This document shows, in pieces, positions 32,453 through 41,848 of a stretch of DNA of 51,878 nt (the stretch's first letter is position 1; the number at the start of each line of letters is the position of its first letter). The DNA is from Bacteroidota bacterium (lineage in GTDB: Bacteria > Bacteroidota > Bacteroidia > Chitinophagales > Saprospiraceae). Position numbers and translations under genes: made by a program. Location: positions 1 through 51,878 of the forward strand of contig JAFMDF010000027.1 of assembly GCA_017857395.1 (NCBI GenBank), given 5' to 3'. The notes below the pieces were generated by a model that saw only the letters and a list, made by a program, of their open reading frames with translations, did not search any database and was not told the origin of the DNA.

Positions 32453-35074
32453 TTAAAACAAAGAAGTTTGTCCATCACCTAAATCAAAATCAATTGAATC
32501 GCCTGGTTTCAATTTATCTTTTTTAGCTGTCGGTTTATCGGCAGGCGTAATATCCTTAACGCCCATAACTCGCTGACTACTCAATTTATTACCTTGTGAT
32601 TTCCAACCTTTTACATCAATAAATTCAGCTAATTTAACCTCCTTCTCAATTTTCTTAGATTTATCCTTTTCGTAATATTGTACGATAGGATTTGGGTGAA
32701 GGCTGGCAAAAAATAATTTGGAATTTTTATTTTCAGAAATATAGAGGTATTTTTTACCAAGGGTATTCGCTTCTATATTAAATCGCTTCACGAAGGTCGT
32801 TTTCTTCTCCGCATCATAATGAATAGCACTAATCACCGCATCTTTATCAAACTTTTTAATGTCTAAAACATCCTTTACATCATAGCGATTGGTCAACTCA
32901 TAATCTGTCAACTGATAAGAACCATCTCTGTATAAGACCAAGATAGAATCTCCAGTATCAAATGCGCCCAGTTCTTTACCTCGTCCATCTGTATTTAAGC
33001 GCCCGCTGACATCATCCATCCATAATTTCAAGGCATCCAAAGTAGATTTACCAGCTTGTTTTAAGCTAATTTTCCGAACAGGATATTTAGTCAATAAATT
33101 ACCTTGTGAAGACCTTCCTTTGATAGCTAACTCTGCGAAGTCATAATCAAACATTTTAAGTTTGGCTCGACAGCCTGGTGTTAATTGAACCCTTATTATT
33201 TCCGCTTCACCGTTTGGATTCGCTGTAAAATAATGTAGTTTGGAACCTTTAGACCCTTTGGTTAAATCATAATCTTTATCTCTGGTAATTGCTTTGATGT
33301 TAAAGCGCTTGACCATCGTTCGGCCAGATATCCCGTCAGTATAAATCATATTGTAGGTCGTTCGGTCATCTCCTTTTTTCCATACCGCAACGTGAATAAT
33401 ATTTTTACCCACAAAGGTTTTATCTGCAATTTTTACCACTTTAAATTTTCCATCCTTACGGAAAACAATAATGTCATCTATATCCGAACAATCCGCAATA
33501 AATTCATCTTTTTTCATCCCCATACCAACAAAGCCCTCTTTAAGGTTAGCATATAATTTGGCATTATTGGCGACAACATCGGTTGCTTTAATCGTTTCAA
33601 AAGAAGCAATAACTGTTTTTCGTTCTTTCCCTTTTCCGTATTTCTTTAAAAGGTTTTCGTAATAGGCAATGGAGAAATCAACTAAATTAGCTAAATCATG
33701 CTTTACTTGCTTCAGCTCTTCTTCAATACCTTTTATTTTTTCATCCGCTTTAAAGACATTATATTTAGAGATTCTTCTAATCTTAATTTCTGTCAATCTA
33801 GTAATATCCTCCTCCGTAATATCTCTTAATAATTGAACTCGCTTATCTCCTTTTTGAACAGGGTCGCTAGGCGTACCAAAATATTTCTTTAACCCAATAT
33901 CAATCATCTTTAACACCTCTTCCCAAGTCTCACATTCCTCAATATCTCGATAAATTCTTTCTTGAATAAAAATCTTTTCTAAGCTCGCAAAATGCCATTT
34001 TTCTTCTAATTCATTTAGCTTGATTTCTAGCTCTTGCTTTAATAAATCTTTTGTACGTGCAGTACAAATTTCCAACATTTCATCCACCGTCATGAAATGC
34101 GGTTTGTCAGCAATAATCACACAAGCATTTGGTGAAATCGACACTTCACAATTGGTAAAAGCATAAAGCGCATCCATCGTTACTTCAGGAGACATACCTG
34201 ACGCTAAGTCAATCGCAATTTCCACATCCGCTGCCGTATTATCGACTACTTTTTTAATTTTGATTTGCCCTTTATCATTGGCTTTCAAGATACTATCAAT
34301 CAAGTTACCTGTTGTCACCCCATAAGGTAATTCGGTAACCGCCAATTGATTTTTATTGAGTATTTTAATTTTTGCTCTAACTTTTATTTTACCGCCACGT
34401 TTTCCACTATTATAATTAGTGACATCAATAATACCACCATGTTGAAAATCAGGATATATTTTCACTTTCTTACCTTGCAATATTTTTATCGAACCTTTGA
34501 TGAGTTCAATAAAATTATGCGGCATTATTTTAGTCGATAAACCTACGGCAATTCCCTCTGCTCCTTGTGCTAATAAAAGCGGAAACTTCATTGGTAATTC
34601 AACAGGTTCTTTATTCCGTCCATCGTAGCTTAATTGCCAAACGGTCGTTTGATTATTAAAGGCAATTTCTAGGGCAAATTTAGTTAATCGAGCTTCAATA
34701 TATCTTGCTGCCGCTGCTCGGTCACCCGTTCGATTATCTCCCCAGTTTCCCTGACAATCAATTAATAAATCTTTTTGACCAATATTCACTAAAGCATCTC
34801 CAATTGCCGCATCCCCATGTGGGTGGTACTGCATCGTATGTCCAATAATATTAGCTACTTTGTGATATCGGCCATCATCTTTTTCTTTCAAGGAATATAA
34901 AATTCTACGTTGTACAGGTTTCAGTCCATCTTCAATTGCAGGCACCGCTCTTTCTAAAATTACATAGGAGGCATAATCCAAGAAGTAATCCTGAAACATT
35001 CCTTTCAGGGAAATAATACTATCCTCCAGATATTGGCCTGTATTAGTGTCACTATTATTTGGTTCGTTACTCAT
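32453..35074 (-). CDS. parC: DNA topoisomerase IV subunit A (ParC-like)
   Basis: An 873-residue type IIA topoisomerase A subunit that breaks and rejoins DNA to unlink replicated chromosomes. YASYVILERAVPAIEDGLKPVQRRIL opens the winged-helix domain. The active-site Tyr125 follows Arg124 in AAAARYIEARL. The CAP region has QYHPHGDAAIGDALV and PLLLAQGAEGIAVGLSTKI. The C-terminal third is the degenerate beta-pinwheel, lacking a clear GyrA box, which favours topoisomerase IV over gyrase. ATG 35074 is preferred to a TTG at 35083. The partner parE gene is not next to it in this window. The end of the protein is acidic (GDSIDFDLGDGQTSLF). Confidence 0.9.
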   Translation of the reverse strand: MSNEPNNSDTNTGQYLEDSIISLKGMFQDYFLDYASYVILERAVPAIEDGLKPVQRRILYSLKEKDDGRYHKVANIIGHTMQYHPHGDAAIGDALVNIGQKDLLIDCQGNWGDNRTGDRAAAARYIEARLTKFALEIAFNNQTTVWQLSYDGRNKEPVELPMKFPLLLAQGAEGIAVGLSTKIMPHNFIELIKGSIKILQGKKVKIYPDFQHGGIIDVTNYNSGKRGGKIKVRAKIKILNKNQLAVTELPYGVTTGNLIDSILKANDKGQIKIKKVVDNTAADVEIAIDLASGMSPEVTMDALYAFTNCEVSISPNACVIIADKPHFMTVDEMLEICTARTKDLLKQELEIKLNELEEKWHFASLEKIFIQERIYRDIEECETWEEVLKMIDIGLKKYFGTPSDPVQKGDKRVQLLRDITEEDITRLTEIKIRRISKYNVFKADEKIKGIEEELKQVKHDLANLVDFSIAYYENLLKKYGKGKERKTVIASFETIKATDVVANNAKLYANLKEGFVGMGMKKDEFIADCSDIDDIIVFRKDGKFKVVKIADKTFVGKNIIHVAVWKKGDDRTTYNMIYTDGISGRTMVKRFNIKAITRDKDYDLTKGSKGSKLHYFTANPNGEAEIIRVQLTPGCRAKLKMFDYDFAELAIKGRSSQGNLLTKYPVRKISLKQAGKSTLDALKLWMDDVSGRLNTDGRGKELGAFDTGDSILVLYRDGSYQLTDYELTNRYDVKDVLDIKKFDKDAVISAIHYDAEKKTTFVKRFNIEANTLGKKYLYISENKNSKLFFASLHPNPIVQYYEKDKSKKIEKEVKLAEFIDVKGWKSQGNKLSSQRVMGVKDITPADKPTAKKDKLKPGDSIDFDLGDGQTSLF

Positions 35075-35466
35075 TATCAGCAATAATTATAAATGACAAG
35101 ATTATTTTTATAGAATACTAATTCGCAAAGTTAAGGGAAATATTATGTTGTTTTGGAGAACAACCACAATAAATATTACAACAAAAATAAGGAATTTACA
35201 TTTTTAAAACAAACAAAAAGTTTTATCTAAGAAATTATAGGCAATAATCCCGCTACAAGTTGTTTAAACAAAACTAAATATAGAGTTATGAGTTATAAGT
35301 TATGAGTGATAAGTCAAAAATTTGATAAACATTAAGAGTTGTCAAAATCTATTTGACACAGTTTCTATAATACTACTGAAACATCATAAGATTTTAACTA
35401 CATGGTTATATATTAAGCAAAAAATGTAATCTATTTTTTCACCTCTAAACATTGCATAAATAAAAT
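35075..35466. other. 392-base intergenic region without a recognised feature
   Basis: AT-rich spacer between the divergent parC and Nudix genes. It carries a short imperfect run of GTTATGAGT-like units near 35285-35310 and no convincing promoter, hairpin or small gene. It must contain the promoters of both genes. Confidence 0.5.
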
Positions 35467-36114
35467 ATGCCAAATACTTCTATCATTCCATTTATCGAAG
35501 AACAATTACAAAAGCCATTACCAGGAAAAGCTGCCCAATATAAAATGGCAACAAAAACTAGAATGCCTTTTAAAGAAAAGACTGCACCAACAGATGTGCG
35601 TTTAGCGAGTGTACTCTGTTTATTATATCCTAAAAATGGTCAGCTTCATTTACCGCTTATTCAGCGAGTTATTACAAAAAGAGATAAACATAGTGGGCAG
35701 ATGAGTTTCCCTGGAGGAAAAATAGAAGCTACAGATACATCTTATCAAGCAGGTGCATTAAGAGAGGCGAATGAAGAAATAGGCGTATTAACAGAAGATA
35801 TAAAAATATTAGGGGAACTAACGCCTTTGTATATCCCAGCTAGTAATTTTCAAGTATTTCCTTTTATTGGATATGTAGATTATGTACCCAACTTTATTCC
35901 TCAATTAAGGGAGGTAGCAGAAGTCGTTGAAGTAGCCTTAGCAGAATTAATTGCTCCAGCAACCTTAAAGTACAAATCTATGCAATTCAAAAATAAGTAT
36001 ACGGTAAAGGATGTGCCTTATTTTGATGTAAATGGTAAGACCGTTTGGGGAGCGACGGCGATGATGTTAAGTGAATTTGTAGCGCTTATAAATCAGAAAA
36101 AAGTTCAACCATAA
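35467..36114 (+). CDS. Nudix hydrolase, probable CoA pyrophosphatase
   Basis: A 215-residue Nudix protein. The Nudix box spans about 84-106, with REANEEIG supplying the Mg-binding Glu residues; the usual Glu at the start is Asp90, as in the CoA-specific subfamily. The preceding HSGQMSFPGG matches the UPF0035/NudL motif of enzymes that split coenzyme A into phosphopantetheine and 3',5'-ADP. PLYIPASNFQVFPFIGYV is also typical. The gene's last 29 bases overlap the end of the convergent exchanger gene. Family assignment is firm and CoA as substrate is likely but not proven. Confidence 0.88.
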   Translation: MPNTSIIPFIEEQLQKPLPGKAAQYKMATKTRMPFKEKTAPTDVRLASVLCLLYPKNGQLHLPLIQRVITKRDKHSGQMSFPGGKIEATDTSYQAGALREANEEIGVLTEDIKILGELTPLYIPASNFQVFPFIGYVDYVPNFIPQLREVAEVVEVALAELIAPATLKYKSMQFKNKYTVKDVPYFDVNGKTVWGATAMMLSEFVALINQKKVQP

Positions 36115-37012
36115 AAAGGCCGTAAAAAATCAAAAGCATTAAGCCTTCCCAACGGGATATTTTTTTAGAAATACACATTACTGCAAACATGACTGTTAAA
36201 GCAACCATAAAAGGTAAGACAAAATTAATCACATTAACAGGAATAACCAAAGTACCAACCAAAGCAGAAATACCCATAACGGCATAGGTATTAAAGATAT
36301 TTGAACCTAATATATTCCCAACAGCTATATCTGTTTTTCCTTTCCGAATAGCGGCTAAACTAACAAAAACTTCGGGTAAAGAAGTTCCTAACGCAACCAC
36401 ACTAGCAGCAATAACTTCAGAGCCAATTTCTAGTAATTTAGATAATTCGATAATACTTTTAATGGTATATTCTGCACTAAATTTTATAGCAATACCAGCA
36501 AGAATCAAAATACCAATATCTTTTCCATTAATTTTAGTTTTCTCCGTTTCTTCCCCTTCATTATTATTTAAAGAATAAAAAAGAAAAACAGCTAATGCCC
36601 CTAATAAAACAATCGCTTCAAAAATAGAAACCGTTTGATCATGCACGACAAACCACAATAGAAAAGCGGAAGAAACCAGAATTGGTATATCCACATTCAT
36701 AATAGATTCGTTGACTTTCACCTGTTTACCTACCACCGCAACCAATCCTAAAACTAGCGCAATATTAGCAATATTAGACCCTGCGACATTACCGATTACA
36801 ATCTTAGAATCTCCCATTAAAACCGCCTCAATAGAAGAAGCTAATTCAGGTAAAGAAGTACCTAAAGCGACAATAGTAACACCAATAATAAAAGGGGGAA
36901 TACCTGCTGCTAAACCTATTCTTTCTGCGGCCTCCACAAAAAAATCAGAAGCTTGTAATAGGACATATAAGCTGATTGCAAAAATGCCTAGGTTCATTAA
37001 TATTATTTCCAT
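36086..37012 (-). CDS. Calcium/sodium antiporter (CaCA family, YrbG-like)
   Basis: A 308-residue inner-membrane cation exchanger with about ten hydrophobic segments in two inverted halves. The two alpha-repeats hold the ion-binding motifs: VALGTSLPELASS with GNVAGSNIANI in the first half, and VALGTSLPEVFVSL with GNILGSNIFNTY in the second. The acidic residues of both GTSLPE motifs are intact, so it should be active. It exports Ca2+ in exchange for Na+ or H+. Its end overlaps the Nudix gene by 29 bases in convergent orientation. ATG 37012 is used; a second ATG five codons on is equally plausible. Confidence 0.9.
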   Translation of the reverse strand: MEIILMNLGIFAISLYVLLQASDFFVEAAERIGLAAGIPPFIIGVTIVALGTSLPELASSIEAVLMGDSKIVIGNVAGSNIANIALVLGLVAVVGKQVKVNESIMNVDIPILVSSAFLLWFVVHDQTVSIFEAIVLLGALAVFLFYSLNNNEGEETEKTKINGKDIGILILAGIAIKFSAEYTIKSIIELSKLLEIGSEVIAASVVALGTSLPEVFVSLAAIRKGKTDIAVGNILGSNIFNTYAVMGISALVGTLVIPVNVINFVLPFMVALTVMFAVMCISKKISRWEGLMLLIFYGLFMVELFSDL

Positions 37013-37664
37013 AAATATATGCTACTGCTTTACGCAAAATATTAGTTGTTGATAGATTAGCAAAGAACTTGAAAAATATTGGCTTCCTCAAATAAAATCT
37101 GCCAATTCATTTAGGTTTACTGCCAATCGCTAAAATCTGGGCGCAAAAATACATTTTTTAAAAGCAAAAAAGTATGTTTTGGATTACACCCACAGCCCAA
37201 AAGCTATGTTGAGACGACTTTACAACAAAAAGGTCTCGAATAACCTAAAAAAATTAAAAGTTTTTTTAGAAAAACTTTTGGCTATTAAATTTCGTATTAT
37301 AATAATAAGTAATACGTTTTTAAATAACTGACTATCAAGCATTAAAAAGAAAAGAAAAAAAATTAAAAAATTCTCTTTTTTTAGAAAAAAAGGGAGTTTC
37401 AAAAAGAATAATTTATTTACATCCTTTTGTGGCAGAATTTCTGTATATTGAATTATATATAGATTATTGCTCTAATTCTCTATATTTTCAATATATTTGT
37501 AAAACATAACAGATATAGCTTTATATCGAAACCAAACTACACACGAAATTAAAGCACCATTCAACTAATCTAAATAGGATTGTTGTTTTAATTTTATAAT
37601 AAAAAAGACATACTGTGAGGATAATATATTCTTACCATTTTTTCATTCAATATCAATTATTAAC
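37013..37664. other. 652-base AT-rich intergenic region upstream of parA
   Basis: No credible gene. A hairpin with arms AAAAGTTTTT and AAAAACTTTT lies at 37256-37279. A short minus-strand reading frame over 37220-37402 is only Phe/Leu/Lys low complexity. A promoter-like pair sits at 37467-37499. The rest is AT-rich with no repeat I can support, and no obvious parS palindrome. Confidence 0.5.
37467..37499 (+). promoter_or_regulatory. Candidate parA promoter
   Basis: A TTG at 37467-37469 and a TATATTTG box at 37492-37499 (TAnnTTTG fit) have Bacteroidota-like spacing. The leader before the parA ATG would be about 160 bases. Confidence 0.45.
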
Positions 37665-38426
37665 ATGGGATTAGTTATATCGTTACTAAACCACAAGGGA
37701 GGTGTGGGCAAGACTACAAGCGCCATTAACATTGGAGCGGGTCTGGTAGAGTTAGGAAAAAGAGTTTTATTAATTGACTTAGATCCACAAGCAAATCTTT
37801 CACTTTCACTAGGTATTCCTAGACAAAAGTCAACTATATACGAAGCCTTGCGAGGTGAATCAGAATTAGTACCTTATACTGTAAAAGAAAACTTAGATGT
37901 CATAACTTCTACTTTAGACCTCTCTGGTGCAGAAATGGAATTGATTAATGAGGCAGGCAGAGAATATATTTTAAGAGAATTACTAGAAGTGGTTGAGGAA
38001 GATTATGATTATGTCATCATCGACTGCCCACCATCTTTAGGTTTGTTAACATTAAATGCCTTGACAAGTAGCACTTATGTTTACATTCCACTACAGACAG
38101 AATTTTTAGCCTTACAAGGATTGACCAAAATCAAGCAAATCATAGATAAGGTACGATTCCGTTTGAATAAAAAACTATCTATTGGCGGAGTAATTGCCAC
38201 TATGTATGACCATCGAAAAGTCTTAAATAGAGATGTAGTAGAAACCATTAAAAAGTTTTTTGGTAACCGAGTATTTGAGACATATATCAGAGATAATGTG
38301 GCTTTGGCAGAAGCACCTGCACAACGAAAAGACATTTTTGAGTATAATAAAAGAAGCTCTGGTGCAAAAGATTATTTAGCACTTAGTAAAGAAATAATAG
38401 AAAGAACGGCACAAGTAGAGGTCTAA
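37665..38426 (+). CDS. ParA/Soj family partition ATPase
   Basis: A 253-residue deviant-Walker ATPase. Walker A is KGGVGKTT (11-18) with the ParA-specific early Lys. Walker A' is LLIDLDPQANLS, and Walker B-like is DYVIIDCPPSLGLL. ParA proteins dimerise on ATP binding, coat nucleoid DNA and move a partner-bound cargo (a centromere or a protein cluster). The next gene encodes a basic protein with a ribbon-helix-helix-like C-terminus instead of a ParB. It could be a chromosomal, plasmid-derived or cargo-positioning system. The gene lies after a long AT-rich leader. Family secure, cargo unknown. Confidence 0.9.
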   Translation: MGLVISLLNHKGGVGKTTSAINIGAGLVELGKRVLLIDLDPQANLSLSLGIPRQKSTIYEALRGESELVPYTVKENLDVITSTLDLSGAEMELINEAGREYILRELLEVVEEDYDYVIIDCPPSLGLLTLNALTSSTYVYIPLQTEFLALQGLTKIKQIIDKVRFRLNKKLSIGGVIATMYDHRKVLNRDVVETIKKFFGNRVFETYIRDNVALAEAPAQRKDIFEYNKRSSGAKDYLALSKEIIERTAQVEV

Positions 38427-38589
38427 CTCAGTTAGCCGTCTCGATAACTATCGGGGGTTAAGAGTATATCTATTTTACTAATAATCAAATAATCGAAATA
38501 AAATAACCTATTATTTCGCTGAGTTGATTTTGAAGTCACTTCTTAGACTATTTAAAAAAAATCATTTTTGTAAAATTTAACCGATACTT

Positions 38590-39105
38590 GTGAGCAAGAA
38601 AAAATTTAAGGCGGGATTAGAAAGCCTCTTTGGGAACACAGGTGCAAATGACCAATTACCAGGAATTCGTCCGTTATTGGTTGAAGAGAAAACCCGAGAA
38701 AGCCTAGATACAACTAGTCGAAAGCGCCCCAAAAAGCGGTCTTCCAAAAACTTCACTTCTGATTTAGAAGGTTTATTTCATAGCGAATCCGATAATGACT
38801 ATAAAGAACCAGTTCAAAAGTCCGCTATGGCAAGAGGAAGAAGAGATACAAAGGTAAAAAAACGAAGCCAACGCCCCGTAATCGGTATAGATGCTTTGAT
38901 TCGTCGAACGAGTATGGAGAATAGAGAAGATTTTACCATTAGTTCTCCATTGAAAAAGAGGGTAACTTTTAGCTTAGAAAAAAAGAAAATTGAAAAATTA
39001 AAAAATATAGCAAGGTCTAAAAAATCCTATTTAAAAGATATTGTGGATGATATTATTTCTCAATATTTAGAGGAATGTGGAGACCTACCTAATAACGCAA
39101 ACTAA
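38590..39105 (+). CDS. Putative ParA partner with repeated FxxxLExLF motif and RHH-like domain
   Basis: A 171-residue basic protein starting at GTG, 163 bases after parA. Residues 4-15 (KKFKAGLESLFG) and 53-64 (KNFTSDLEGLFH) repeat one motif, and GIDALIRRT at 99-107 may be a third copy. These resemble the N-terminal LxxLF-type peptides through which ParB-like partners stimulate ParA. The middle is rich in Lys, Arg and Ser and probably disordered. The C-terminal 45 residues (KKRVTFSLEKKKIEKLKNIA...IISQYLEE) fit a ribbon-helix-helix DNA-binding fold: one strand, then two helices. Inference: a centromere-binding or adaptor protein working with the upstream ParA. No name is recognised. Confidence 0.6.
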   Translation: MSKKKFKAGLESLFGNTGANDQLPGIRPLLVEEKTRESLDTTSRKRPKKRSSKNFTSDLEGLFHSESDNDYKEPVQKSAMARGRRDTKVKKRSQRPVIGIDALIRRTSMENREDFTISSPLKKRVTFSLEKKKIEKLKNIARSKKSYLKDIVDDIISQYLEECGDLPNNAN

Positions 39106-39110
39106 TATTG

Positions 39111-39152
39111 AATTACGGGTTATCTATATTTTCTAATACATAACCCGTAATT
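39111..39152. terminator. Hairpin after the parA-partner gene
   Basis: AATTACGGGTTAT (39111-39123) and its exact complement at 39140-39152 flank a 16-base loop. No T-run follows, so it may be a weak terminator or another small palindromic repeat. Confidence 0.45.
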
Positions 39153-39181
39153 CAAAGTTGGCTACACCTACCTAATTTTGC

Positions 39182-40117
39182 ATGCAACGCCTTCACGAAT
39201 TTCGCCTTTTTTATAACCACACCATCCATCCCGAATTAGTGCGAATGGAACGAAAGCGAAAACGGTTATTATTACTACTTTTCGGTTCTATCATTTTTCT
39301 AATTGGCGTCACTATCCTAGATATTTATGTGGATATTCTAGTCGTAACTTTATTCTTCTTAGTATTTATTGTTTTTTACATCAGCTTCATTTTATATCGA
39401 ATCCGACAATTCGTCATTACTTTCAAACCTAATATTGTTAATCTAATCCTAGATTTTATAGATGATGAAATCAATTATGGAAAAATGACTTATGAGCCTA
39501 AAAAATTAATTCCAAAATCAACTTTTTTATCAAGTCTAATATTTGCCACACCAGCTCCCTTTTATAAAGGGGAAGATTTTATAAAAGGCAGTTATAGAGA
39601 AATGACTTTTGAATTATGTGAATTAAATGTTAGGGAGTATTCTAAAGTTAGAAATAAGTCAAATTACATTTTTAAGGGTGTATTTTTTCAGGGAAACTTT
39701 AATTCAAAAGCACATTCTCAAAAAAGTAAAATAATAGTCTTACCTAGAGAATTTAGTCAATATCAATCCAGAACCATCAAGGAATTAAATAGAATCGGCT
39801 GTAGAATAGCTGAAGATATTGTCTCTAGACATTTTAGAGAAATATTTATAATTATGGCCAGTAAAAATGCCAATGTCAATAATATATTGTCTCACGAAAT
39901 GCAGAAGGCAATTCTAAGTTATAGAGAAAAGACCGAAAAAGAAATTTACCTATCCTTCATAGGTAGTAGTATGTTTTTAGCAGTTACAGAACCTAAAGAC
40001 CTTTTAGAACCACATATCTTCCAGTCGAATGTAAGTTTTGAGTTAGTCAGGGAATTTTTTGAAGATTTGCAATTATTATTAAGTGTTTTAGAAGATATGG
40101 ATGTAAATATTGATTAA
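39182..40117 (+). CDS. DUF3137-like membrane protein
   Basis: A 311-residue protein with two adjacent N-terminal membrane segments at about 28-47 and 50-72, after a basic stretch (RMERKRKR), so most of it should face the cytoplasm. The soluble part matches the DUF3137 pattern: YEPKKLIPKSTFLSSLIF, YKGEDFIKGSYREMTFELCEL and IFKGVFFQGNFN, then a long helical C-terminus. The function of the family is unknown. It follows the ParA pair on the same strand, 76 bases after the partner gene with a hairpin between, so a functional link is possible but not shown. Confidence 0.65.
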   Translation: MQRLHEFRLFYNHTIHPELVRMERKRKRLLLLLFGSIIFLIGVTILDIYVDILVVTLFFLVFIVFYISFILYRIRQFVITFKPNIVNLILDFIDDEINYGKMTYEPKKLIPKSTFLSSLIFATPAPFYKGEDFIKGSYREMTFELCELNVREYSKVRNKSNYIFKGVFFQGNFNSKAHSQKSKIIVLPREFSQYQSRTIKELNRIGCRIAEDIVSRHFREIFIIMASKNANVNNILSHEMQKAILSYREKTEKEIYLSFIGSSMFLAVTEPKDLLEPHIFQSNVSFELVREFFEDLQLLLSVLEDMDVNID

Positions 40118-40317
40118 AAGAAAGAATTAACGGAAAACAAGGTTCTTTATAAAATCAGATTTATAATATTAACGGTAAGAATCCCAAAGAATTTTTAACT
40201 TTACAAGAGAAAAGTAGTTAAATAGAATAGACAAGCAACACAATGATTTCGTAAACACATTGTTTTTAATATCCAATTATAGCAATCAAACTAATTCACA
40301 TCTTAGATCCCACAATA

Positions 40318-41685
40318 ATGAAAAAAATACTATTCGTTTCCTTTTTAAGCATCAGCTTTTTCTTAGTCGCTTTTACTTCAGCAGATTTAGCTAAGAAAGT
40401 AAAACTGTCCATAGAATTACAAGATTGTACCGCAACAGATTCGATATTTTTATATCAATTTGAAGGCTTTGCTTTTAATAGAGTTCATACAGCTACAAAA
40501 AAAGGTAATACCTATGAATTTAAGCTACCTCAAACAACCGAGCAATTCTACTATGTAGGAAAAAATACGTCACAACTAAAACCAATTATCTTAGGGAAGG
40601 AAGGTGATGTAAAAATAAAAGGAACTTGCAATGATTTAACCAAGGCAATAGTTAGCTCAAAAATAAATCAAGCATATAAAAATTTAGAAGAAAAATTAGC
40701 TACATTAAAACAAGAGATGGGCAAAAAAATGCAGGAATTGCAAAATGCCAAATCAGATGAAGCTACTCAGAGAATGGCTATTTTTGAAATGGGGGAGATT
40801 GACGATAAACGGATAGCTTTATTAAACGAATATAAAGATAAGAATGCTTTATTAGGAGAAGTAGCGGCATTGAATACTTATCTTTCTTTTCAAAATAGTA
40901 CAGGTAGTTACTATACAGAAATAGATTATTTTGCCAATCAGTTTTTTCAATTTGCTGATTTCAAAAACCCTTACTATAGCCATAATCCTTGGGTATATGA
41001 ATCTTTTAAAGAATATGCAACTACCTTAAGTATCTCAGGAATAGACCCATTATTGCACCAATCTTATTTGGATGATGCATTAAGTAAAATCAAGTCCAAT
41101 ACGCATGCTTACCAATTGGCTTTGTCAGGAATAGTCGTTGCTTTAGACAAGCAAATGCATAAAAATTATATGCTTTATGGCAAAAGATTAGTAAAAAAAT
41201 ATGAAAATACACATGCCGAATTAATTGCTCCGCTTAAGAAGAAAATCAATACCGCAACTGGTTTTGGTCAAGGAGAAGTCGCTCCTGATTTTGTGCAAAA
41301 AACACCAGAGGGGAAAGATTTAAAATTGAGTGATTTAAGAGGCAAAGTAGTTTTAGTTGATTTTTGGGCAAGTTGGTGTGGTCCATGTAGAAGAGAAAAT
41401 CCACATGTAAAAAAGTTGTACGAAAAATATAAGGAACAAGGTTTTGAAGTTTTGGGCGTAAGTTTAGATAGAACCGCCGCTTCTTGGGAACGAGCAATCG
41501 AGCAAGATGGATTAGAATGGGCACATGTGAGTGATTTGAAAGGATGGAAAAATGAAGTGGCAAAAATGTACTCGGTTAGTTCCATTCCTCATACCATTTT
41601 ACTAGACCAAGAGGGTAGAATCATTGCACGGAAATTGCGGTCGCAGCAATTAGGACAAGTATTGGCAGAAATTTTTGGGAGTTAA
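40318..41685 (+). CDS. Secreted TlpA-like thiol-disulfide oxidoreductase
   Basis: A 455-residue exported protein. The signal peptide is MKKILFVSFLSISFFLVAFTSA. An N-terminal beta domain of the DUF4369 type (about 28-115) is followed by a helical spacer (about 120-310), then a thioredoxin-fold domain (about 318-455) with VDFWASWCGPCRRE; the active cysteines are C354 and C357. The cis-Pro loop is VSSIPHTILLDQEGRI. Proteins of this build keep periplasmic thiols reduced, for example in cytochrome c maturation or stress protection. The partner is unknown. The gene is alone, with 200 bases of plain spacer in front. Confidence 0.88.
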   Translation: MKKILFVSFLSISFFLVAFTSADLAKKVKLSIELQDCTATDSIFLYQFEGFAFNRVHTATKKGNTYEFKLPQTTEQFYYVGKNTSQLKPIILGKEGDVKIKGTCNDLTKAIVSSKINQAYKNLEEKLATLKQEMGKKMQELQNAKSDEATQRMAIFEMGEIDDKRIALLNEYKDKNALLGEVAALNTYLSFQNSTGSYYTEIDYFANQFFQFADFKNPYYSHNPWVYESFKEYATTLSISGIDPLLHQSYLDDALSKIKSNTHAYQLALSGIVVALDKQMHKNYMLYGKRLVKKYENTHAELIAPLKKKINTATGFGQGEVAPDFVQKTPEGKDLKLSDLRGKVVLVDFWASWCGPCRRENPHVKKLYEKYKEQGFEVLGVSLDRTAASWERAIEQDGLEWAHVSDLKGWKNEVAKMYSVSSIPHTILLDQEGRIIARKLRSQQLGQVLAEIFGS

Positions 41686-41848
41686 TATTATAAGGATTGA
41701 AGAAATAATAATTAAGCATTCTATCGTCAATTTGAGAAATAGGTCGCATGGGTTTCAAACTATGTGACCTATTTTCATTTAGATATTTGCTAAAATATAT
41801 CGTACTTTGTGGAAAAAAAATTAGCACAAAACAAACACATTCTAAAAG

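Noticed and set aside
35280-35312. Short direct repeats of GTTATGAGT type
   Set aside because: Imperfect, few copies and in AT-rich spacer; no regulatory or mobile pattern can be supported.
37220-37402. 60-residue minus-strand reading frame in the parA leader
   Set aside because: Only Phe, Leu, Lys and Ile low complexity from poly-A/T DNA, with no start context.
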